NCBI GenBank assembly: GCA_003512365.1
Contig: DORI01000209.1
Location: 14,881-26,174, forward strand
Direction of reading: 5' to 3'
Source: Crocinitomicaceae bacterium
GTDB lineage: Bacteria > Bacteroidota > Bacteroidia > Flavobacteriales_D > Crocinitomicaceae
Length of the DNA: 11,294 nt
This document shows, one piece after another, positions 1-5,092 of this stretch (position 1 is the stretch's first letter; each line of letters begins with the position of its first letter). The notes beneath the pieces are model-generated. The model worked only from the letters and a program-made list of their open reading frames with translations, ran no database searches and was not told the origin of the DNA. The position numbers and the translations under genes were made by a program.

Positions 1-1706
1 TCATTTGGAAGCATACTTATTTTTTTCTTCAAGGTATTGATTTTATCCTGTGCAAATTTGACTTTTTTCTCAACCTCCATTCGTAGCTGTTCCGCTCCTT
101 TAGACTTCGAAAAGAAGCCAAGGTTATTTTCGAGTAAAGCAATTTCTTTCGTTAATTGTTCGACTTGTTTTCGTAATTCTGATTTTTCACGGGACAACAA
201 TCTAGATCGATCGGGAGACGAAAGTAACGTGTCAATTTTCGATTGAAATTGAATCTTTTCTTTTTCATTTTCTTCAAGTCTAATAGACGCATATTTCTCG
301 TCCATGAGCGACTTGAACTTTTTATATATTGAATCTGCTTGATTTTTTGGAACATGACCAATTGCTGCAAATCGATTGGAGGCGTCTTTTAACTGTTGGA
401 TTGCTTCTCCTTTATTTTCAGAGAGAACTAGTGATGATAATACTTCCAATAACTCTTTTTTTGCATTCAAATTCTCAATAAGCGCAGCATCTTGATCTGC
501 AAAATGTTTTTCTTTTGACAAAAAGAACTCGTCACATGCTGCACGGAAAGTTGCCCATAATTTATTATCCCACTTCGGACCAGAGGAACCAATAGACTTC
601 CATTTTTTTTGAGCAGATATAATCCTTTCGGTAGTTTGTTTCCAATCCGTAGATGTTTTTAAACTGTCAACCTCATCAATTAATTTTCTTTTTGAATCAG
701 CGTTTGATTTCTGTATTTCTTCAATTCCAGATAAAAATTGTTTTTTCGCATCAAAGTATTCATCACATTTAGAACGAAATATTTTCCATACTTCTTCGTT
801 TTCCTTTTTTGTTCCGAAACCAATTTTCTTCCAGTCTTCTTGAATCTCCAGAACGTTTTTTGTAGCCGCATCCCAATCCTTTAATGAATTGTTTTGTTGG
901 CTCATCTCCAAAATTTTATCAAGTGAGACAATAAGCGCCTTTTTCTTTTCAATGTTAACTGCCAACACGTTACGCTGTTCCTCGTAGTGTGAATTAATTT
1001 TTTCATAAACTGCTTTTACCACATCCCAATAAGACTTTTTTACTTCTTCCCATTCTTCATTCGGAACAGGTCCAATTTCCTCCCACTCGTTTTGAAGTGT
1101 TCTTAGAGTTGCTTCTAAATCCCTCAATGAAAGTTGACTATTTCTGAGGTTTTTTAACTTAAAAATAAGATCTTGCTTGAGTTGTAAATTTCGCTTAACA
1201 TCGTGTTCCTTCAGTTCTTTGTAAATTTTTATAGTGTAGAAGAACATTTCTAAGAGTCGTGAATACTCCTTTTGTATTTCATCGCGCTTATCTCTGGGTA
1301 TATCCCCAATTTTCTTCCACGTTTCGTGTATTTCCTTGTACGAATTAAAAGCCGTTCCAATTTTTTCTTCGTTTTCTATGACTTCTTTTAATCGCTCAAT
1401 TAATGCCTTTTTTTGCCGAAGATTTTCTGTTTCCAACGCAGACTTTAGTTCTAATTGCTTTTTTCTTTTTTCGGAATAACTTTTATAAATACGATAAAAT
1501 TCTTCTTTAATAGGTTTAAAATCAAATTTTTCAATTTTACTTCCTTCTTCATGAGCGGCAAGAAAGGCGATAAGATCTAAACGCTCTGCTTCGAGCAACG
1601 CGTCTTCGAATTCAATTTTTAATGAAGATGCTTCCTTACCTGTTCCGATAAGATCTTCTTGGGCAGTAATGTCGTTTAAACGATCAAAAAAGCTGGCAAA
1701 ATCCAT
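1..1706 (-). CDS. DUF349 repeat coiled-coil protein, 3' end cut by window edge
   Basis: I translated this by hand from the ATG at 1706. It reads open for 568 codons to the left edge with no stop, so the gene is partial at its C-terminus. Five DUF349-type units recur about every 77 residues, each marked by a W..IG motif: W130-KKIG, W208-EEIG, W292-KKIG, W369-KSIG and a degenerate F446-AAIG. Units 3 and 4 keep the following F-R-(S/A)-x-C-D-E-(Y/F)-F pattern. The rest is charged and helical, rich in Lys and Glu, with no signal peptide or membrane helix, so it should be cytoplasmic. The end (GFFSKSKGAEQL, then a Lys-rich helix, IKK-like and MLPN) resembles the usual C-terminus of Bacteroidota members from memory, so probably only a few residues are missing. 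The start is fixed by an in-frame TAG just upstream, at 1725-1727. It begins 2 bases after the kinase stop, so the two genes are almost surely co-transcribed. The molecular function of DUF349 is not established; I assign none. Confidence 0.9.
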   Translation of the reverse strand, partial: MDFASFFDRLNDITAQEDLIGTGKEASSLKIEFEDALLEAERLDLIAFLAAHEEGSKIEKFDFKPIKEEFYRIYKSYSEKRKKQLELKSALETENLRQKKALIERLKEVIENEEKIGTAFNSYKEIHETWKKIGDIPRDKRDEIQKEYSRLLEMFFYTIKIYKELKEHDVKRNLQLKQDLIFKLKNLRNSQLSLRDLEATLRTLQNEWEEIGPVPNEEWEEVKKSYWDVVKAVYEKINSHYEEQRNVLAVNIEKKKALIVSLDKILEMSQQNNSLKDWDAATKNVLEIQEDWKKIGFGTKKENEEVWKIFRSKCDEYFDAKKQFLSGIEEIQKSNADSKRKLIDEVDSLKTSTDWKQTTERIISAQKKWKSIGSSGPKWDNKLWATFRAACDEFFLSKEKHFADQDAALIENLNAKKELLEVLSSLVLSENKGEAIQQLKDASNRFAAIGHVPKNQADSIYKKFKSLMDEKYASIRLEENEKEKIQFQSKIDTLLSSPDRSRLLSREKSELRKQVEQLTKEIALLENNLGFFSKSKGAEQLRMEVEKKVKFAQDKINTLKKKISMLPN

Positions 1707-1708
1707 AA

Positions 1709-2632
1709 TTATAATGTATTTATTCTATAATCTGTCAAGGTTACAAATTCTTGAACTCTCTTTTCATAGTCTTTAATTGTAATTTCTTTCAATCGCTCCG
1801 TACCGAATTTTTCTACAGAAAATGACGCCAAAGCAGATCCTGCGATTACGGCTCTTTTCATGTTTTCATATGAAATATCGTCTGTTTGGGCAATATATCC
1901 CATAAGTCCTCCAGCAAAAGTATCACCTGCTCCGGTAGGATCAAAGACTTCTTCTAAAGGAAGAGCAGGCGCGAAAAAGATGTGCTCACCGTAAAAGAGA
2001 AGAGCTCCATGTTCACCTTTTTTTATAATTACGTATTTCGGACCTAATTCTTTAATTTTTTTTGCTGCACGAACTAATGAATATTCTTTGCTTAGTTGAC
2101 GTGCTTCTTCGTCATTAATTATTAATAGATCAACGAGTGCTAGAGTTTTCATCAATTCATCCCAGGCAATATCCATCCAAAAATTCATAGTATCCATTGC
2201 AATTAACTTAGGCCTTTTTGTTAATCGCTCTATAACCATTCGTTGTACTTGAGGACTTAAATTTCCTAACATCAAATAATCAGAGCCTTGATATGAAACT
2301 GGGACGATAGGATCAAAATTCTCAAGAACATTTAATTCCGTTATTATCGTATCTCTTGAATTCATATCGTTGTGGTATTTTCCAGACCAGAAAAATGTTT
2401 TCTCACCTAATTTTATTTGTAATCCTTCTAGGTCGATACCTCGTTGTTTCATTTCTAGTAAGGTTTCATTTGGAAAATCCTCACCAACAACAGATATTAT
2501 TCCCTGATCTTTAACAAAAAAAGAGGATGACAGCGAGATAAATGTTCCAGCACCTCCAACAATTTTATCCGTTTTTCCAAATGGTGTTTCAATTGCATCA
2601 AATGCTACACTACCAACAGTAATAAGTCTCAT
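1709..2632 (-). CDS. PfkB/ribokinase-family carbohydrate or nucleoside kinase
   Basis: The 307-residue product has the length and signatures of the ribokinase/PfkB fold, ATP-dependent kinases that phosphorylate sugars or nucleosides in the cytoplasm. The N-terminal strand MRLITVGSVAFD leads to the substrate-side glycine pair in VGGAGTF (residues 25-31), and VVGEDFPNE (48-56) matches the usual V(G)xDxxG region. A conserved INDEEA lies at 172-177, and the family's C-terminal signature DPTGAGDTFAGG is intact at 231-242, where D237 is the expected catalytic base and GAGD forms the anion hole. The substrate cannot be read from the sequence; close Bacteroidota relatives are usually annotated only as sugar or adenosine-type kinases. 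It is the first gene of a two-gene unit with the DUF349 gene, 2 bases downstream. There is no clear Shine-Dalgarno; a Bacteroidota-type -7 box lies 15 bases upstream of the ATG. Confidence 0.9.
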   Translation of the reverse strand: MRLITVGSVAFDAIETPFGKTDKIVGGAGTFISLSSSFFVKDQGIISVVGEDFPNETLLEMKQRGIDLEGLQIKLGEKTFFWSGKYHNDMNSRDTIITELNVLENFDPIVPVSYQGSDYLMLGNLSPQVQRMVIERLTKRPKLIAMDTMNFWMDIAWDELMKTLALVDLLIINDEEARQLSKEYSLVRAAKKIKELGPKYVIIKKGEHGALLFYGEHIFFAPALPLEEVFDPTGAGDTFAGGLMGYIAQTDDISYENMKRAVIAGSALASFSVEKFGTERLKEITIKDYEKRVQEFVTLTDYRINTL

Positions 2633-2646
2633 TCATTAAATTTTCA

Positions 2647-2654
2647 CAAAGATA
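2647..2654 (-). promoter_or_regulatory. Putative Bacteroidota -7 box for kinase-DUF349 operon
   Basis: Read on the minus strand this is TATCTTTG, an exact match to the TAnnTTTG -7 consensus of the Bacteroidota primary sigma factor. It ends 15 bases before the kinase ATG, giving a very short leader. No TTG-type -33 element is visible at the expected distance of about 19-21 bases, so the promoter may be weak or need an activator. Confidence 0.4.
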
Positions 2655-2655
2655 G

Positions 2656-2675
2656 GGGATTTGGATGAAAATCCC
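2656..2675. repeat. Inverted repeat abutting the kinase -7 box, candidate operator
   Basis: The arms GGGATTT (2656-2662) and AAATCCC (2669-2675) are perfect reverse complements around a 6-base spacer. The repeat starts 1 base upstream of the -7 box and fills the -10 to -33 interval of the kinase promoter, where a bound regulator would compete with or recruit RNA polymerase. There is no T-run after it on either strand, so a terminator is unlikely. The regulator is unknown. Confidence 0.4.
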
Positions 2676-2692
2676 TTGAATGGCTCTAAAAT

Positions 2693-2720
2693 AGAAAAAG
2701 AGGGCGAGCCCTCCTTTTCT
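2693..2720 (-). terminator. GC-cored hairpin, terminator-like, best on minus strand
   Basis: The arms AGAAAAAGAGGGC (2693-2705) and GCCCTCCTTTTCT (2708-2720) pair over 13 positions with one mismatch, around a nominal 2-base turn. On the minus strand the core GAGGGC/GCCCTC helix is followed by TTTTTCTATTTT, a good intrinsic terminator tail. On the plus strand the tail is CTTTTCT and then AACC, which is weaker, though partial bidirectional activity is possible. No annotated minus-strand gene lies immediately upstream, so it may end a small RNA from about 2700-2800 or stop antisense transcription before the kinase promoter. Confidence 0.55.
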
Positions 2721-2851
2721 AACCTAAACTACTAAATATGAAAACCGTTTCTCAGTCGGCGTGAATGAGTAACGCATCTGTTAAACCATCCGTACAAATA
2801 ATTGTTCTGAATTAACATTTTTTGGCTATTTCTTCACATTTCTAGGAAATA

Positions 2852-2865
2852 TTGACCTATGTCAA
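2852..2865. repeat. Small palindrome upstream of yceI-like gene
   Basis: TTGAC (2852-2856) and GTCAA (2861-2865) are perfect reverse complements around the 4-base spacer CTAT, 50 bases before the YceI start codon. This geometry suits a dimeric regulator, but a 5-bp half-site in AT-rich DNA can arise by chance. TTGAC also resembles a -35 element, but no -10 box follows at 17 bases. Confidence 0.25.
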
Positions 2866-2888
2866 GTGGTTTAAAGCACATTTTATTG

Positions 2889-2896
2889 AATCTTTG
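2889..2896 (+). promoter_or_regulatory. Possible -7 box for the YceI gene pair
   Basis: AATCTTTG differs from TAnnTTTG at one base and ends 19 bases before the ATG at 2916. No good -33 element is seen at the right distance. If it is real, transcription would start around 2902 and the longer reading frame that begins at 2859 could not be translated, which agrees with the signal-peptide start chosen for the gene. Confidence 0.3.
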
Positions 2897-2915
2897 CCTA
2901 AAAAAGATAAATATC

Positions 2916-3482
2916 ATGAAAAAACTTACTGTATTATTTGGCTCTATTGCCTTAATCCTTTTTACTTCATTTCAATCAGAAGATCCAATTACTTACTCAT
3001 TAGACAAGGCTCATTCTCGATTAGGGTTTAAGATTAAACACATGGGAATTGTGGATATCAACGGTGAATTCAACAAATTTGATGTAAAAGTTAACTTGAA
3101 TAACGGAAGTTGGGATGGATCATCAATCGAAATGACTGCAGAATCAAAATCGATTTACACAGGTATTGAAATGCGCGATAATCACCTCAGATCAGCTGAT
3201 TTTTTCGACGTGGAAAAGTACCCTACATTAACTTTCAAAAGTACATCTGTGAAAAAAGTTAAAAACAAATACATCATATCAGGTGATTTCACGATGCATG
3301 GAATTACAAAAAATTTAAAATTAATATTAGAATCTACAGGTGTTGCCAAAAAAGGTGACACAGAAGCTGTAGGCCTAAGGATAATTGGGGTCGTAAAAAG
3401 AAGCGATTTTAAAATTGGAGAACCGTCTGGGGGATTAGCTGACGAGGTTCAATTAATCGCAGATTTAGAATTGACAAAATAA
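2916..3482 (+). CDS. Secreted YceI-like (lipocalin-fold) protein
   Basis: The 188-residue product has a Sec signal peptide (MKK, then hydrophobic LTVLFGSIALILFTSF, cleavage near residue 20; no lipobox Cys) followed by one YceI-like domain over about residues 24-187. Family landmarks are the opening YSLDKAHSRLGFKIKHMGI (27-45), FFDVEKYPTLTFKSTSV (96-112), the GDFTMHGITK turn (123-132) and RSDFKIG (162-168). YceI proteins form an extended lipocalin-type barrel, and characterised members bind polyisoprenoid or other amphiphilic molecules in the periplasm; the ligand here is unknown. I start it at ATG 2916 rather than the in-frame ATG at 2859, because the upstream 19 residues would bury the signal peptide. 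The gene ends 10 bases before the next ATG, which encodes a membrane protein carrying a second YceI domain, so the two are probably one operon. Confidence 0.92.
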   Translation: MKKLTVLFGSIALILFTSFQSEDPITYSLDKAHSRLGFKIKHMGIVDINGEFNKFDVKVNLNNGSWDGSSIEMTAESKSIYTGIEMRDNHLRSADFFDVEKYPTLTFKSTSVKKVKNKYIISGDFTMHGITKNLKLILESTGVAKKGDTEAVGLRIIGVVKRSDFKIGEPSGGLADEVQLIADLELTK

Positions 3483-3492
3483 ATTGATAGAA

Positions 3493-5043
3493 ATGACACT
3501 GCATATCTTTGCTTTTGTTATCTCTGTATTTGGAATTGCAGCCACCAAATACGAGAACGTTAAAGCTTTAAAAGTATTTACGTTTTTAGGGGCATGCTTT
3601 GCCATTTCTCTATTTCTTCACCCAATCCAAATATATCAAGGCAGTACATGGATTCCTATTTGGGTATTGAGTATTTTTATTTTCACTCATATACAGAGGT
3701 CATTCATTACGAACAACTGGATAAGAATCATTTCCATTGGTCTTTTGCCTCTCCTTTTCTTAATCAATGGGGAAACTCTTTCCTTTGGAGAGTATGTATT
3801 AAACAGCTCTTCCACAACGTTCATTGGACATGTTTATTTGGGTTATTTGTTTCCATTTATAATTTATTTAAAATCATATTTCCTTAAAAAATGGCTAGAA
3901 ATTGATGAAATTAAAACAACCCATATCGTTTGGCCATTCATTATTGGACTACTTTTATTTGCGGGATATTTTCATCATTCTTTTTCGGGGATATTAGCTG
4001 TAATCATTGGACTTTTCATGTTCGTACTTTCTGACGAAATAAGGTCAAATGAATTGTTAACTTCATTGATGTACTTTTCAGCTGCATTTGGATTCTATGG
4101 CATGAGTTACCTTCCTCAAAATACAATTATTTCTTCGAACGTTTTGCTAAGTATTGGATTGGCGACCGGAGCATTTTCTCTACTAAACTTATTAAATTTC
4201 AAGTCCTTAAAAGGAATCTTTTCAAAATTGCTATTATTGACCATTTCATGTTTTTCCCTGCTTGTGCATCTTTATTTGGGTGGAAAAAATATTTCTTTTG
4301 GTGGGCAAGGTTCGTTTGTAGTAGCCTTAATCTTCTTGGGATTTCTTTCTAACACAAACATCGAAAACATTGTAAAATCTGCTTTTATTCGTGTTTTTTA
4401 CTCATTTTCTATGGGGATTGCTTTGTTTATTTTTTCTCTTCAAAACGAAAATTATAAATTACAAAATCTTCAAGCGAATTTCGATTCATCCAAAGAAATA
4501 AACGCGTTGGCTGGAGAATTTCAAAAGGTTGAGAGTTCCTCTTTTGAAGCCATTGCCGGAAGCTATTCAATAGCGCAAGAAAACCTTGAATTTAACTTTG
4601 AACTTGGTCCTAAAGATGCGAGAACAAAAGGTGCATTTAAAGAAATAGGTGGTGAGATAATTCTTGATAAAACGATTTCTAAATCTAGTTTTAAAATTAC
4701 GCTGCCTGTCAAGGGATTAACGACCTTTGAATCATCGAGAGATGAAGCCATCATGTCAGAGTATTTCTTTTTGGAAAAATTTCCCTCTGTTACATTTAAT
4801 TCAACTTCGGTCAGTGAAACGTCAAATGGAATATTAGTTAAAGGAAATTTCACGATGATTGGCGTAACGAAAGAAACGGTAGTTAACCTTAAATTTACTG
4901 GTAATAAAAAAATAAACGGTAAAGAATTCCACGTTTTACAAGGAGTTGGGTCTTTAGACAGAACTGTTTTTGGAATGGAGCCTGACCCATCGATTGGAAA
5001 TGTCGTTGACTATAAATTCACCATACTTCTTAAAGAAATATAA
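3493..5043 (+). CDS. Polytopic membrane protein with C-terminal YceI domain
   Basis: From ATG 3493 the product has 516 residues; a TTG at 3484 in frame would add only three. Residues 1-318 contain about 12 hydrophobic helices (near 4-17, 27-42, 52-66, 77-92, 109-126, 144-160, 163-180, 190-207, 216-234, 244-262, 272-286, 298-316). Residues about 335-516 form a YceI domain parallel to the upstream protein: FFLEKFPSVTFNSTSV (425-440), GNFTMIGVTK (451-460), RTVFGM (490-495). Lys/Arg-rich loops after helices 1, 3, 5, 7, 9 and 11 suggest a periplasmic N-terminus and place the YceI domain in the periplasm (positive-inside inference). I do not recognise the membrane module. It has histidines in or near helices (H4, H43, H66, H113, H144, H161, H162, H259), which is of interest because E. 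coli yceI neighbours a cytochrome b561 gene, but heme binding is unproven. It likely acts with the free YceI paralog. Confidence 0.88.
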   Translation: MTLHIFAFVISVFGIAATKYENVKALKVFTFLGACFAISLFLHPIQIYQGSTWIPIWVLSIFIFTHIQRSFITNNWIRIISIGLLPLLFLINGETLSFGEYVLNSSSTTFIGHVYLGYLFPFIIYLKSYFLKKWLEIDEIKTTHIVWPFIIGLLLFAGYFHHSFSGILAVIIGLFMFVLSDEIRSNELLTSLMYFSAAFGFYGMSYLPQNTIISSNVLLSIGLATGAFSLLNLLNFKSLKGIFSKLLLLTISCFSLLVHLYLGGKNISFGGQGSFVVALIFLGFLSNTNIENIVKSAFIRVFYSFSMGIALFIFSLQNENYKLQNLQANFDSSKEINALAGEFQKVESSSFEAIAGSYSIAQENLEFNFELGPKDARTKGAFKEIGGEIILDKTISKSSFKITLPVKGLTTFESSRDEAIMSEYFFLEKFPSVTFNSTSVSETSNGILVKGNFTMIGVTKETVVNLKFTGNKKINGKEFHVLQGVGSLDRTVFGMEPDPSIGNVVDYKFTILLKEI

Positions 5044-5054
5044 AAATTAGAAAA

Positions 5055-5090
5055 ATGCACAACGTTTTTCATAGAATTACGTTTATGCAT
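5055..5090. repeat. Imperfect inverted repeat before the T9SS cargo gene
   Basis: ATGCACAACGT (5055-5065) pairs with ACGTTTATGCAT (5079-5090) through AACGT/ACGTT and ATGCA/TGCAT, separated by a small asymmetric internal loop; the apical spacer is 13 bases and begins with a T-run. It ends 2 bases before the ATG at 5093. Near its right arm, TACGTTTA (5078-5085) matches seven of eight positions of the -7 consensus. The repeat could be an operator, a translation-masking leader hairpin or a weak terminator; the sequence does not decide. Confidence 0.3.
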
Positions 5091-5092
5091 TG

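Larger units (their letters stand above)
2633..2915. other. Divergent intergenic region with hairpin and palindromes
   Basis: This 283-base gap separates the minus-strand kinase operon from the plus-strand YceI genes. From left to right it holds a kinase -7 box (2647-2654), a 7-bp inverted repeat (2656-2675), a long GC-cored hairpin (2693-2720), a stretch around 2740-2795 that looks richer in GC than the other intergenic DNA here, a small palindrome (2852-2865) and a weak plus-strand -7 box (2889-2896). No convincing protein-coding frame is present. The hairpin sits between two divergent genes, where a terminator has no annotated transcript to end, so a short unannotated RNA is possible. Confidence 0.6.

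Noticed and set aside
2738..2764. Short frame encoding MKTVSQSA in the intergenic region, a possible leader peptide
   Set aside because: Eight codons, no ribosome binding site, no regulatory codon run, and no downstream attenuator on the plus strand at a suitable distance. Chance frames this short are common.
2755..2781. Stretch resembling the 16S rRNA segment around G-A-G-T-A-A-C-G-C
   Set aside because: The likeness covers only about ten bases, and the flanking sequence does not follow 16S rRNA. It is treated as coincidence.
2852..2880. Sigma-70-like promoter starting at TTGACC
   Set aside because: No TATAAT-like hexamer follows at 16-18 bases, and Bacteroidota generally use a different -33/-7 pattern.
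2859..2915. N-terminal extension of the secreted YceI protein from ATG 2859
   Set aside because: It would place 19 residues before a good signal peptide beginning MKKLTVLF, and it overlaps the palindrome and the possible -7 box. The ATG at 2916 is far more likely.
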